Of a DNA stretch of 64,000 nt, positions 8,281 to 16,838 are shown piece after piece. The notes under the pieces were generated by a model. That model ran no database searches, had not been told where the DNA came from, and worked only from the letters and a program-made list of their open reading frames with translations. Source of the DNA: Pseudonocardia sp. DSM 110487 (GTDB lineage: Bacteria; Actinomycetota; Actinomycetes; Mycobacteriales; Pseudonocardiaceae); NCBI RefSeq assembly GCF_019468565.1, contig NZ_CP080521.1, forward strand, positions 1,860,001 through 1,924,000. Reading direction: 5' to 3'. Positions within the stretch are counted from its first letter, which is position 1, and each line of letters begins with the position of its first letter. The position numbers and the translations under genes were made by a program.

Positions 8281-9066
8281 ATGTCGAACGACGTGCGGGC
8301 CGAAGGTGCGACGACCACTTCCGTCGACAACGCACTGTGGCTGCTGCAGCTGGTCGGGGAACGCCAGGCGCTGCGCGTCGCGGAGGCCGCTGACCTGCTC
8401 GGTGTGGCCCGGTCCACTGCCCACCGGCTGCTCACCGCGCTGCGGCGCCGCGGCTTCGTGATGCAGGACCGACCCAACGGCGCGTACCGGCCCGGGCCTG
8501 CGCTCTACGAGATCGGGCTGGCGGCGGTCAGCCGGATCGACATCGTCCGGGTGGCCCGTCCGGTGCTCGAACAGCTCCGCGAGGAGACGCAGGAAACGGC
8601 GAGCCTCGCCATCCTCGAAGGCGCGATGATCCGGTTCGTCGACTGCGCGGAGAGCCCGCGTTCCGTGCGAGTCGGCAACCGCACGGGAGTGATGCGCCCG
8701 GCGCACGCCTCCGCGGTGGGCAAGGCGATCCTCGCCGGTCTGCCCGACGCCGAGCTCGACCGGCGCTACCCGGGCGCCGAGCTCCCGCCCGCCACAACGT
8801 CCGCCGCCGTCACCGGCACCGCGGCGCTGCGCGCCGAGCTGGCCGAGATCCGCACCCGTGGCTACGCGCTGAACTGGGAGGAGAGCAGTGACGGCGTCTG
8901 CGCGGTCGCCGTCGCGCTGCGCGACACCGTGGGGCAGCCGCTCGCCGGGCTGGGGGTCGCCGCTCCGAGCAGCCGGATCGGCACGCCGGACGGGATTCGT
9001 GCCTTCGCGCCGTTCGTGCAACGGGGCGCCGAGCTCGTGCAGGAGCGACTGCGCTCGCCGCACTGA
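8281..9066 (+). CDS. IclR family transcriptional regulator
   Basis: A 261-residue protein. An N-terminal winged helix (about residues 15-75, with AEAADLLGVARSTAHRLL) is followed by the IclR effector domain (about 85-255, including AHASAVGKAILAGLP). The ATG at 8281 was chosen because of the adjacent -10-like hexamer; an in-frame upstream start would run through that promoter. It precedes, on the same strand, an ABC importer and a ThDP enzyme operon that it probably regulates. Effector domains of this family bind small, often aromatic or 2-oxo acids. Confidence 0.9.
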   Translation: MSNDVRAEGATTTSVDNALWLLQLVGERQALRVAEAADLLGVARSTAHRLLTALRRRGFVMQDRPNGAYRPGPALYEIGLAAVSRIDIVRVARPVLEQLREETQETASLAILEGAMIRFVDCAESPRSVRVGNRTGVMRPAHASAVGKAILAGLPDAELDRRYPGAELPPATTSAAVTGTAALRAELAEIRTRGYALNWEESSDGVCAVAVALRDTVGQPLAGLGVAAPSSRIGTPDGIRAFAPFVQRGAELVQERLRSPH

Positions 9067-9068
9067 AT

Positions 9069-9139
9069 ATTCGGTCCTGCGGAATTATCTTTCGTACAAG
9101 TCCGCATACGTGGACATCGCCGCGAGGTCGCCATAGTGT
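9069..9139 (+). promoter_or_regulatory. Promoter and candidate IclR boxes upstream of the ABC importer operon
   Basis: A -35-like TGGACA (9111-9116) and -10-like TAGTGT (9134-9139) are separated by 17 bases. Upstream, ATTCGGTCCTGCGGAATT (9069-9086) matches the box before the IclR gene. A second TCC-N8-GGA element overlaps the -35 region (about 9101-9114). This layout fits an operon controlled by the adjacent regulator. Confidence 0.45.
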
Positions 9140-9190
9140 CCAAACCTGCCCGGGTCCGGTGCACGGCAACGACGCTTCCTGGAGGCCCGT

Positions 9191-10156
9191 ATGCGCAAGG
9201 GCGTGACGGCGGTCGCGCTGGCGGCCGTCATGGCGGTCACAGCGGCTTGTGGTGGTGGCGGCGACGGCTCAGGTGGGGGCCGGTCGGACATCACCGTCAA
9301 CATCGTCCCGTTCACCCCGAACGCCGTGCTCTTCCTCGGGATGGAGAAGGGCATGTTCGACAGGCGCGGGATCGACGTGGAGCTGCAGAACGCGGCCTCG
9401 CCCGTCCCCGTCGTCGCCTCGCTGGTGGCGGGGCAGGCCGACTTCGGGTTCGTCACCACGCCCGTGCTGATCAACGCCAACCGTGAGGGAACCGCGATCA
9501 AGTGCGTCGCGCCCATCGACGGCCAGATCAGCCCTGACCGCGACGCCAGTGCCCTCGTCGCCGCCGCCGGCAGCGGAATCGACTCCCTCGACGACCTCGC
9601 GGGCAAGTCCGTCGCCGTCGTGCAGCTGGCCAGCATCAACCTCATCGGCGCGAAGAAGATGATCGAGGACGCAGGCGCCACGGGTACCGAGTACATCGCC
9701 ATGCCGTTCCCGCAGATGCCCCAGGCGCTCGCCGACGGTCGGGTGGACGCCGCGGTGATCACCTCGCCGTACCTCGAGACGGCCCTCGCCGCGGGGGCCG
9801 TTCCCCTGGCCCACCCGAGCTCGGACCTGTTCCCGAACGGCACGGTCTACTGCTACGCGGCCACGGCCCAGTACCTGGCCGAGAACCCCGAGGTGGCCAA
9901 GGGCTTCCACGACGCGATGGAGGAGGCGATCCTCTACGCCAAGGATCACGAGGACGAGGCCCTCGCCACGTTGGTCGAGCACCTCGACCTCACGCCCGAG
10001 CAGGCCAAGGCGCAGATCATCCCCACCAACTACGTGCCCGAGATCAACCTCGACTCGATCGCCGCCATCCAGGACGTGATGGCCCAGCAGGGCTCGATTC
10101 CCAGCACCGTGAACCCCGCCGACCTGGTCTGGCGGCCCGGCGAGGGTTCCTCGTGA
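9191..10156 (+). CDS. ABC transporter substrate-binding lipoprotein (NitT/TauT, NMT1-like)
   Basis: A 321-residue protein with a lipoprotein signal peptide: charged MRKG, hydrophobic stretch and lipobox VTAAC with Cys at about residue 22, followed by a Gly-rich linker. The mature part matches the SsuA/TauA/NMT1 group, with the typical LFLGMEKGMFDRRGIDVEL opening. A GGAGG ribosome site precedes the ATG. The stop overlaps the permease start. Relatives bind sulfonates, nitrate, pyrimidines or aromatic acids. The co-transcribed ThDP enzyme suggests an organic acid here, but that is inference. Confidence 0.88.
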   Translation: MRKGVTAVALAAVMAVTAACGGGGDGSGGGRSDITVNIVPFTPNAVLFLGMEKGMFDRRGIDVELQNAASPVPVVASLVAGQADFGFVTTPVLINANREGTAIKCVAPIDGQISPDRDASALVAAAGSGIDSLDDLAGKSVAVVQLASINLIGAKKMIEDAGATGTEYIAMPFPQMPQALADGRVDAAVITSPYLETALAAGAVPLAHPSSDLFPNGTVYCYAATAQYLAENPEVAKGFHDAMEEAILYAKDHEDEALATLVEHLDLTPEQAKAQIIPTNYVPEINLDSIAAIQDVMAQQGSIPSTVNPADLVWRPGEGSS

Positions 10157-10953
10157 CCGTCGGCGACACCACCTGGTTCAAGGTCACGGCCAGGGTCGCG
10201 GTCGTGATCGCGGTGCTGGGCGCATGGGAGTACGTCAGCGTCTCCGGAGCGCTCGACCGAAGCTCGTTCCCGAGCATGACCGGCACGGTCGCCGAGCTGG
10301 CCCGCCAGCTGCAGGACTCCGACCTCTGGAGCGCGGTGGGGGAGACCATGCGCGGCTGGTCGCTCGGCCTGCTCATCGGCGGCTCGCTGGCGATCACCGT
10401 TGGCACGCTGCTCGGCCTCAACCGGTTCGCCTACCTCAGCGTCATCCCAGTGATCGAGTTCCTCAAGACCGTCCCGGTCATCGCGATCCTGCCCCTGGCC
10501 ATCGTCGTGTGGGGCGCGACGCTGGAGATGAAGGTCTTCCTCGTCGCGTTCGGGGTGTTCTGGCCGCTGACGATCCAGACCATCTACGGCGTCCGCGCGG
10601 TGGACCCCGTGGTGCGCGACACCGCGACGGTGCTGCGCCTGCGTGGCCTGCGCAAGTTCTGCACGGTGACGCTGCCCAGCGCTGCCCCGTTCGTCGCGAC
10701 CGGCGTGCGCGTCGCCGCCGCCGTCGGCCTCATCCTGACGATCATCGCTGAGCTCATCGGCGGCGCCGAGGGCCTCGGACTGTCCATCCTGACCTCGGTC
10801 AACGCCGGACCAGACCGGCTGCCGGCCACCTACGCCTACATCCTCGTCACCGGGGCGGCCGGGGTGGCCGTGACGGGCGCCTTCGCCTACCTGGAGCAGC
10901 GCCTGTTGCACTGGCACGAGAGCCAGCGCAACCTCGCCGCGAGGGGGGTGTGA
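10153..10953 (+). CDS. ABC transporter permease (NitT/TauT type)
   Basis: A 266-residue membrane protein with about six spans and the binding-protein-dependent permease region (VDPVVRDTATVLRLRGLRKF, about residues 150-169, corresponding to the EAA loop). The GTG start overlaps the lipoprotein stop. It pairs with the following permease, forming a heterodimeric channel. This fits a SsuC/TauC-like importer. Confidence 0.88.
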   Translation: MTVGDTTWFKVTARVAVVIAVLGAWEYVSVSGALDRSSFPSMTGTVAELARQLQDSDLWSAVGETMRGWSLGLLIGGSLAITVGTLLGLNRFAYLSVIPVIEFLKTVPVIAILPLAIVVWGATLEMKVFLVAFGVFWPLTIQTIYGVRAVDPVVRDTATVLRLRGLRKFCTVTLPSAAPFVATGVRVAAAVGLILTIIAELIGGAEGLGLSILTSVNAGPDRLPATYAYILVTGAAGVAVTGAFAYLEQRLLHWHESQRNLAARGV

Positions 10954-10956
10954 GGG

Positions 10957-11718
10957 GTGGTCCGGATCTGGCGGCTGTGGTTCTTCGCCACCATCCTGGT
11001 GATGTGGTGGGTGCTGTCCGCCGACAGCACGTCGACGTTCTTCCCGCCGCTTCAGAAGATCCTGACGCAGCTCTACGACCTCTGGGTCGTCGGGGACGCC
11101 CGCCGCGAGCTCTGGTCGAGCCTCGGGAACTTCGCGGTCGGGTACCCGGCCGCCGGGCTGCTCGGGATCGGGATCGGCGCCCTGCTGTGGAAGTTCCACC
11201 GCGTCGGGCACGCCGTCTCCCCGGTCCTGTACTTCGTCTACGTGATCCCGACGGCGGCGCTGCTGCCGGCGATCGTGGCCGTGATGGGCATCGGGTCGCC
11301 GATGAAGATCGCCGTCATCGTCCTGGCCGCGATATGGCCGACGCTGCTCAACACGCTCGACGGGATGCGCGGCATCGATCCGGTCATGCTCGACACGGCC
11401 AAGGTCATGCACATGTCCCCGGTCCGGACGGTCCGCACCGTCGTGCTGCCGGGCGCCATGCCGCAGATCATGGCCGGCCTGCGGCACAGCCTCCAGATCG
11501 CGGTGATCATGATGGTGGTCAGCGAGCTCGTCGCGTCCCGGTCGGGCATCGGGTTCTTCATCCTGGAGGCCCAGCAGCGCTTCGCGATGACCGAGATGTG
11601 GACCGGGATCATCGTCCTCGCCCTCGTCGGGAGCGCACTGACGTTCCTGTTCATCGCCGTCGAGCGCGTCGTGCTGGCCTGGTACCTCGGCGCCCGCGCC
11701 GTCGAGCAGAAGGGATGA
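10957..11718 (+). CDS. ABC transporter permease (NitT/TauT type), second subunit
   Basis: A 253-residue membrane protein with about six spans. The EAA-type loop is visible as IDPVMLDTAKVMHMSPVRTV (about residues 140-160), the same position as in its neighbour. It begins with GTG four bases after the first permease and overlaps the ATPase gene start by ATGA. Two different permease subunits are normal for part of this transporter family. Confidence 0.86.
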   Translation: MVRIWRLWFFATILVMWWVLSADSTSTFFPPLQKILTQLYDLWVVGDARRELWSSLGNFAVGYPAAGLLGIGIGALLWKFHRVGHAVSPVLYFVYVIPTAALLPAIVAVMGIGSPMKIAVIVLAAIWPTLLNTLDGMRGIDPVMLDTAKVMHMSPVRTVRTVVLPGAMPQIMAGLRHSLQIAVIMMVVSELVASRSGIGFFILEAQQRFAMTEMWTGIIVLALVGSALTFLFIAVERVVLAWYLGARAVEQKG

Positions 11719-12539
11719 GCCCTGTGTCGCAGTCCGAGGTGATCCACGGCAGGCCACCCGGTCCGGCAGGCGAGCCGGTGCTGTCGGTCCGCGCGCTCGC
11801 CAAGACCTACAACGCCGGGCAGCGCACTGAGCGGTCGGCCATCGCCGACGTCTCATTCGATGTCGCCAAGGGCGAGTTCGTCTGCGTGGTGGGGCCGAGC
11901 GGCTGCGGCAAGACCACCCTCCTGCGCTGCCTCAGCGGGCTGCTCGCCCCGACCTCCGGCGAGGTCCGGTTCGAGGGGACGCGCCTGACCACGGTCCCGG
12001 ACCGGCTGAGCGTCGTCTTCCAGGACTACAGCCGCTCCCTGTTCCCGTGGCTCTCGGTGCACCGCAACGTCGCCGTGCCGCTCAAGGTCGCAGGCGTCGC
12101 CAAGCAGCAGCGCGAGGCCCGGATCCGGGAGGTGCTCGACGCCGTCGGGCTGGGCGACGTGGGGCGCAGCTACCCGTGGCAGCTCTCGGGCGGCATGCAG
12201 CAGCGGGTGGCGATCGCGCGCGCACTCGCCCACCGGCCGGACCTGCTGCTCATGGACGAGCCGTTCGCCTCTGTCGACGCCCAGACGCGGTTCGACCTGG
12301 AGGACCTCATCCTGCAGGTCCGGCGCGAGCTCGGGATCACCGTCGTGCTCGTCACCCACGACATCGACGAAGCGGTCTACCTCGCCGACCGGGTGGTCGT
12401 GCTCGGCCGCTCCCCGAGCCGGGTCACCGAGATCCTCGACGTGCCGCTCGACCACCCGCGCACCCAGGTCGGCACCCGGTCGAGCGACACCTTCGGCCGC
12501 CTCCGCGGGCATCTGATGGAGCTCGTCACCAGCGCCTGA
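11715..12539 (+). CDS. ABC transporter ATP-binding protein (NitT/TauT type)
   Basis: A 274-residue ATPase with Walker A GPSGCGKTT, Q-loop FQDYSRSLFPWLSV, signature LSGGMQQRVAIARAL, Walker B LLLMDEPFASVD and switch His THDIDEA. It belongs to the SsuB/TauB group. The ATG overlaps the second permease stop. It energises the importer formed by 9191-11718. Confidence 0.92.
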   Translation: MSPVSQSEVIHGRPPGPAGEPVLSVRALAKTYNAGQRTERSAIADVSFDVAKGEFVCVVGPSGCGKTTLLRCLSGLLAPTSGEVRFEGTRLTTVPDRLSVVFQDYSRSLFPWLSVHRNVAVPLKVAGVAKQQREARIREVLDAVGLGDVGRSYPWQLSGGMQQRVAIARALAHRPDLLLMDEPFASVDAQTRFDLEDLILQVRRELGITVVLVTHDIDEAVYLADRVVVLGRSPSRVTEILDVPLDHPRTQVGTRSSDTFGRLRGHLMELVTSA

Positions 12540-12552
12540 GGGGAGCCGGCCG

Positions 12553-14169
12553 ATGTCCAGACCCGCCGTCGAGGCACTGCTCGACGTGATCCGCGACTGG
12601 GGGGCCGACCGGCTCTTCACCTGCCCCGGGAGCACCGAGGCGGCCGTCCTCGACGCGCTGGTGGTCCGCAAGGACGTCGAGCTGGTGCTCACCACCCACG
12701 AAGGCGTGACCGTGTCGATGGCGGACGGGCTCGCGAGGGCAACTCGTCGGCCGAGCGTCGCGTACCTGCACGCGAACGTCGGGCTGACCAACGGGCTGAG
12801 CAACCTCTACGCGGCGCAGCTCGCGTACTCGCCGGTCGTCGTGCTCAACGGGATCAAGGCGTCCTCGATCCAGGCGAGGGATGGCTTCACCACCGCGCGA
12901 CGGATGCGCGACCTCGTGCACCAGTACGTGAAGTCGGACTGGCAGTCGCTCACCACCGAGGCGATCCCGGAGGACGTCAACCGCGCCTTCCGGACCGCGG
13001 TGACCGAGCCGGCAGGCCCCGTATGGGTCGGGCTCGCCCAGGACATGCTCGAGAGCACGGCGGACGTTCCCGTCCCGCTCGTCGCGCCCTTCCGCTTCGA
13101 TTCGCGCACCGCACCGTCCGCGACCGCCGTCCGGACCGCTGTGGACCTCATCGCCGCCGCCGAGCGACCCGTGCTCGTGGCCGGCAGCGAGGTCGCACGG
13201 GTGGGCGCGCTCGACCGGCTCGTGCGACTGAGCGAACAGCTCGGGGCGCCCGTCATGCACGAGGACCGGCGCGGGTTCGAGCGGCCCGGCTTCCCCACCG
13301 ACCACCCCCACTTCCGCGGCCAGTACGAGGCGGGACACCCGCTCGTGCGGCAGGCCGACCTGCTCGTGTTCCTCGGCGCCCGCCTGTTCAACGAGTTCGA
13401 GCCGGCGCGCGTCCCGCCGCTGCCCGCGGACGTGCCGATCGTCCACAGCCACACCGATCCCCGGCACGTCGGGATGACGTACGGCGTCGACGCCGCGCTG
13501 GTCGGCGACCAGGGGCTGGTGCTGGAGGCGCTGTCCGCCGCCCTGCCCGCTGCGCCGCCCCGTGCGGTTCCCCCCGCGGCACCACCGCCCTCGCGCCGGC
13601 CGTCGGCGGCCGGTGCTCCGCTGCGTGCCGCCGACGTCGTCGATGTGATCACCGAGTCGCTGCGTGGTGTCGCGCTCGTCGGGGACGCCACGACGGCAGG
13701 GGGGATCCTGCAACAGCGCGCCCACCAGCACACCGGCGACGACTACTTCGTCTCGTCGTCGGGATCACTCGGGTGGGGCATGGGCGCTGCGCTCGGCATC
13801 GCGATGGGCATGCCGGACCGCCGGGTCGCGGCGGTACTCGGCGACGGCGTGTTCCAGTTCGGCATGCCCGCGCTGTGGTCGGCGGCGCGCAGCGGCCTGC
13901 CCGTCACCTATGTCGTCATGAACAACCAGAGCTACGCCGCGGTCGGCGCGGCGTTGCGACGCTTCGGCGGCGAGGCCGTCGAGCGGCAGCACTACCCGGG
14001 CGTCGACATCGCAGGCCCGCACATCGCCGAGGTGAGCACTGCGTTCGGTGTGCCCGGAAGGCGCGTCGACACGCTCGCCGGCCTGCGGGAGAGCCTTGAG
14101 GCGAGCAGGCGGGCCGACCACCCGACACTCGTCGAGGTGATGACCGATCCCGCGGAATTCGGCCCCTAG
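12553..14169 (+). CDS. Thiamine-diphosphate-dependent enzyme (acetolactate synthase / benzoylformate decarboxylase-like)
   Basis: A 538-residue protein with the three-domain ThDP decarboxylase fold. The conserved cofactor-activating Glu is in TTHEGVTVSMADG (about residue 52). The C-terminal ThDP/Mg motif is GDGVFQFGMPALW followed by MNNQSY, the GDG...NN signature. It starts 13 bases after the ATPase gene, so it is the last gene of the importer operon and probably acts on the imported 2-oxoacid or its derivative. Assignment to benzoylformate, phosphonopyruvate or another substrate is not possible by eye. A stem-loop follows the stop. Confidence 0.85.
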   Translation: MSRPAVEALLDVIRDWGADRLFTCPGSTEAAVLDALVVRKDVELVLTTHEGVTVSMADGLARATRRPSVAYLHANVGLTNGLSNLYAAQLAYSPVVVLNGIKASSIQARDGFTTARRMRDLVHQYVKSDWQSLTTEAIPEDVNRAFRTAVTEPAGPVWVGLAQDMLESTADVPVPLVAPFRFDSRTAPSATAVRTAVDLIAAAERPVLVAGSEVARVGALDRLVRLSEQLGAPVMHEDRRGFERPGFPTDHPHFRGQYEAGHPLVRQADLLVFLGARLFNEFEPARVPPLPADVPIVHSHTDPRHVGMTYGVDAALVGDQGLVLEALSAALPAAPPRAVPPAAPPPSRRPSAAGAPLRAADVVDVITESLRGVALVGDATTAGGILQQRAHQHTGDDYFVSSSGSLGWGMGAALGIAMGMPDRRVAAVLGDGVFQFGMPALWSAARSGLPVTYVVMNNQSYAAVGAALRRFGGEAVERQHYPGVDIAGPHIAEVSTAFGVPGRRVDTLAGLRESLEASRRADHPTLVEVMTDPAEFGP

Positions 14170-14204
14170 TGTCCCGAACCGGAAGTCCACCACATAAGCC
14201 GACG

Positions 14205-14223
14205 GCCCAGCTTCCCGCTGGGC
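14205..14223 (+). terminator. Stem-loop after the ThDP enzyme
   Basis: A perfect 7-bp stem GCCCAGC/GCTGGGC with a 5-base loop lies 36 bases after the stop of the ThDP gene. There is no T-run, so it is either a weak or a Rho-assisted terminator. Confidence 0.4.
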
Positions 14224-14472
14224 GCACCGGCGAACCGGCCGAGTACGCCCGGTACAGGTCAGGTCGATTGGGAAGTAGCAGGGTGACCTGCGGAAACCGA
14301 GTGGCCTCGCCCGCCTTTCCGTCGCAAACCGCTGAAGCAAGCGGGAGGCGGTCGCGCTTCGCAGGGTCTCCCGAGCTCGACGGGGACGCCGGCGCCGTCC
14401 TCGGCGTGATCCCGTTCTACCTCGCCTCCCTCGCGGTCATGGCGCTCCTCGGCGTCGGCATGACGCGGCTGT
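14224..14472. other. Intergenic stretch without an assigned gene
   Basis: About 250 bases between two convergent units. A plus-strand reading frame through it encodes one hydrophobic stretch (GVIPFYLASLAVMALLGVG), but it has no ribosome site, and its start lies inside the previous stop. I see no recognisable protein family here. Confidence 0.4.
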
Positions 14473-14690
14473 TCAGGTTCGACCCCGCCGCGAGGCGCGC
14501 CGTTGCGCCAACGCTGCGGCATGCCCGGCGAACAGGACCCCGGTGACCGCAGGCCCCGCCGCCACCGTCGCGGGAGACAGCGGAAGGGCGGGGGATCGCC
14601 CAGACCGTGGACGAGCAGGTCGGTGAGCAGCGCGACGCACCCGACCGCCACGGCGACGGCAGGCCGCGGCGAGCCGAGTCGGGTGGTCAT
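14473..14690 (-). pseudogene. Small two-helix membrane protein interrupted by a one-base frameshift
   Basis: The ATG at 14690 overlaps the carotenoid oxygenase stop (ATGA). The first frame gives a hydrophobic helix (AVAVAVGCVALLTDLLVHGL) and then becomes low-complexity Arg/Pro. Adding one base in the five-G run at 14590-14594 (C-run in the coding strand) joins it to a second frame giving VAAGPAVTGVLFAGHAAALA and a natural stop at 14473. The restored product is 72 residues with two membrane spans. It is either a real frameshift or an assembly error in a homopolymer. Function unknown. Confidence 0.45.
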
Positions 14691-16177
14691 CGGGCACGGT
14701 CCCCGCTGAAACCACCGTGGAAGCCGAACGGGATGGTGTGCGGCACCGTCGCGCGCGCGAGCTCGATCAGCGTTGCGGCGTCGAGCACGAGTAGGCAGGA
14801 CGTACCGGCGGCGACGTCGAGGGCGACCGAGAGGACCACACCGTCGTCCTCCGCGCCGGTCCCACCGGCCCTGGCCGGGCGCGCCACGACGACCGGCTCG
14901 CCGGGGTAGGTTCCTGGTTCGTTCCACGTCAGGGCCGCGCCGGTGGTGCAGTCGACCCGCACGAGCTGGTCGAGGAAGTTGCTGCCCGCAGCGTCGCTGG
15001 CGCCGCAACCGAACACGAAGCGGTGCTCCCGACCCGCCGACACCGCGACGCGCGGCAGCTCCAGCGGCTCGGCCGACAGCTGCCGCGAGGTGACGCTGCC
15101 GTCGTCGACCGCGACGGTGAAGCGGGTGGGTCGGGGCACCGGGATGGCGTGTCCGGCGCGGAGCCGCTCCAGGCGGAACGCGTCGACGATGCTCGCGTCC
15201 TGGTAGGTGGACAGGTCGAGTACGACGATGTCTCCGCCGTCGTCGCTCGTGCCTGGACGGTCGAAGGCGTTGATGTGGTGGAAGGCGAAGCAGGCGCCGG
15301 TGGTTGTGTCCACCCGGATCGCGCCGGTCGCCGTGTCGATCACCACGATGCGGGTGCCCGTGGCGGGGTTCCACCGGAAGTTGTCGATGAACGGACGCCC
15401 GTGCAGCACGAACGACAGCGGGTTGACCACCAGCGGGTGCACGACGATCACGACGTACCGCTCGGTCACCGCGAAGCTGTGCAGGTAGCCGGGGCGGTCG
15501 CTGCGTACGGCGGCGATCACCTCACGCGTGAGCGTTCCGCGTTGGCGGGTCACCCGGTACTCGCTGCGGCGACCGAAGGCCAACACGACGTTGATCAGGT
15601 CACCGGTGCGCGGATCGGTCAGCGGGTGCGCCGTGCTGGTCGCGCCACCGACGGCGTCCTGATACTCGGCGACGCCGACCGTGTCGAGGGTTTCGGGGTC
15701 GAACTCCACCGGCATCGGCGGCTCGGTGAGCGCCACCATCTGCTTGCCGACCCTGGTGATGTTGACGTTCGAGTTCCCGCTGGGCTCGCGACGGAACCGG
15801 GTGAAGAACCGGCCGAACAACGACGCGCACGGGTCGGTGGCGAACTCGGCGTAGCCGATGCGGTCGTGCTCGCGCACGGCCGTCGACCCAGGTGTGACGA
15901 GCACCCGGTTGCGGTAGGACACCGTCCCGTCGGCGATGGCGAAGCGGTGCAGCATGGCCTGGCCGTCGAACCAGTGCCGGAACGAGCGGCGCGAGGTGTC
16001 GAACAGTGCTGGGCCGTTGCGCAGCAGCGTGCCCCTTAGCCAGTTCGGGATCGACCCGGTGACCGGGAGGGAAGCGACGTCGATCTCGGCGTCGAGGCTC
16101 GCGAAGCCGGCGGTGAACCCGGGGGACTCGGGCGGGATGGGGACACGCGTCCCGGTCCCGGTGGTCGTGCTGGACAT
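14687..16177 (-). CDS. Carotenoid cleavage oxygenase (RPE65/CCD family)
   Basis: A 496-residue seven-bladed propeller non-haem iron dioxygenase. The four expected iron-ligand histidines are visible in order: STAHPLTD, GYLHSFAVT, AFHHINAFD and the C-terminal FGFHGGF. It starts at an ATG at 16177 and has no signal peptide. Members cleave double bonds of carotenoids, apocarotenoids or stilbenes. The substrate is not predictable, and no carotenoid biosynthesis genes are in the window. It is followed by a coupled small membrane gene (frameshifted). A DoxX-like gene on the same strand lies just upstream. Confidence 0.92.
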   Translation of the reverse strand: MSSTTTGTGTRVPIPPESPGFTAGFASLDAEIDVASLPVTGSIPNWLRGTLLRNGPALFDTSRRSFRHWFDGQAMLHRFAIADGTVSYRNRVLVTPGSTAVREHDRIGYAEFATDPCASLFGRFFTRFRREPSGNSNVNITRVGKQMVALTEPPMPVEFDPETLDTVGVAEYQDAVGGATSTAHPLTDPRTGDLINVVLAFGRRSEYRVTRQRGTLTREVIAAVRSDRPGYLHSFAVTERYVVIVVHPLVVNPLSFVLHGRPFIDNFRWNPATGTRIVVIDTATGAIRVDTTTGACFAFHHINAFDRPGTSDDGGDIVVLDLSTYQDASIVDAFRLERLRAGHAIPVPRPTRFTVAVDDGSVTSRQLSAEPLELPRVAVSAGREHRFVFGCGASDAAGSNFLDQLVRVDCTTGAALTWNEPGTYPGEPVVVARPARAGGTGAEDDGVVLSVALDVAAGTSCLLVLDAATLIELARATVPHTIPFGFHGGFSGDRAR

Positions 16178-16238
16178 GGTCGGCTCCGTCTGTTGCTGAT
16201 GGATAGGTGCTGATGGATAGGCGAAGCGCGGGAGCGTG

Positions 16239-16745
16239 TCAGCGGCTCAGTGCTGCGTCCGCGGCCGGGACGGCCACGGATGCACCGCGTGCGGCCCGGC
16301 GGGCCCGGACGCCGGATGCCACGACCGCGAGGGTGGCGGCCAGCCAGAGGATTTGGATCAGGGCCCGGGGGACCAGGGCGTCCTCGGGTGCGGTCGTGAT
16401 GCCTTGCAGGGCCGCGTAGACGTTCGCCGGATACACGGCGACGAGCAGGGCGGCGAGCCCGCCTGCGGCCCACGGTGCGGTCCGCGGCAGCAACAGCCCG
16501 GCTGCGCCGGCAAGCTCCAGTACGCCGGTGATGGTGACGAGCAGGCCAGGCTCGGGCAGTGCCGGCGGAACCATGCCGATCATCTCGGCGCGCATCCCGA
16601 CGAAGTGGGCCACACCGGTCGTCATGAACAAGGCCGCCAGCCCGCCGCGCAGAGCGACCGGCCACGGCCGTAGCCGACGCACCCCGGCAGCTCCCGCGAC
16701 GAGCAGCACGAGCGTGACGACGAGGAAAACGATCAGCGGAACCAC
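16239..16745 (-). CDS. DoxX-like small membrane protein
   Basis: A 168-residue protein with four hydrophobic helices and the DoxX-type arrangement GVAHFVGM (about residues 46-53), ITGVLELAGAAGLLLP and YPANVYAALQ. The GTG at 16745 was chosen because GGAAGGA lies just upstream and translation from it begins directly with the first helix (VPLIVFLVVTLVLL). DoxX proteins are membrane partners in redox or stress functions; the specific role is unknown. It diverges from a TetR gene over a strong inverted repeat. Confidence 0.78.
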   Translation of the reverse strand: MVPLIVFLVVTLVLLVAGAAGVRRLRPWPVALRGGLAALFMTTGVAHFVGMRAEMIGMVPPALPEPGLLVTITGVLELAGAAGLLLPRTAPWAAGGLAALLVAVYPANVYAALQGITTAPEDALVPRALIQILWLAATLAVVASGVRARRAARGASVAVPAADAALSR

Positions 16746-16770
16746 GATGAGGTCCTTCCGAGGAGCAGTA

Positions 16771-16817
16771 CTTGACAATGACAAGATGCGCCTTCGGTTC
16801 GAACTTGTCAATGTCTA
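16771..16817. promoter_or_regulatory. Inverted TetR operator pair between the DoxX-like and TetR genes
   Basis: CTTGACAATGACAAG (16771-16785) and CTTGTCAATGTCTAA (16804-16818) are inverted copies, 12 of 14 positions matching when one is reverse-complemented. For the TetR gene, the second copy supplies a -35-like TTGTCA (16805-16810), followed after 16 bases by TAGCCT (16827-16832). That hexamer is six bases before the GTG start, so the transcript is probably leaderless. Binding here would block both divergent promoters. Confidence 0.6.
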
Positions 16818-16838
16818 AATCCCTGCTAGCCTGCACCT

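Noticed and set aside
14169..14546. A 125-residue plus-strand protein with one hydrophobic helix
   Set aside because: The start lies in the previous stop without a ribosome site, the first 70 residues look random, and it overlaps the better-supported minus-strand small membrane gene.
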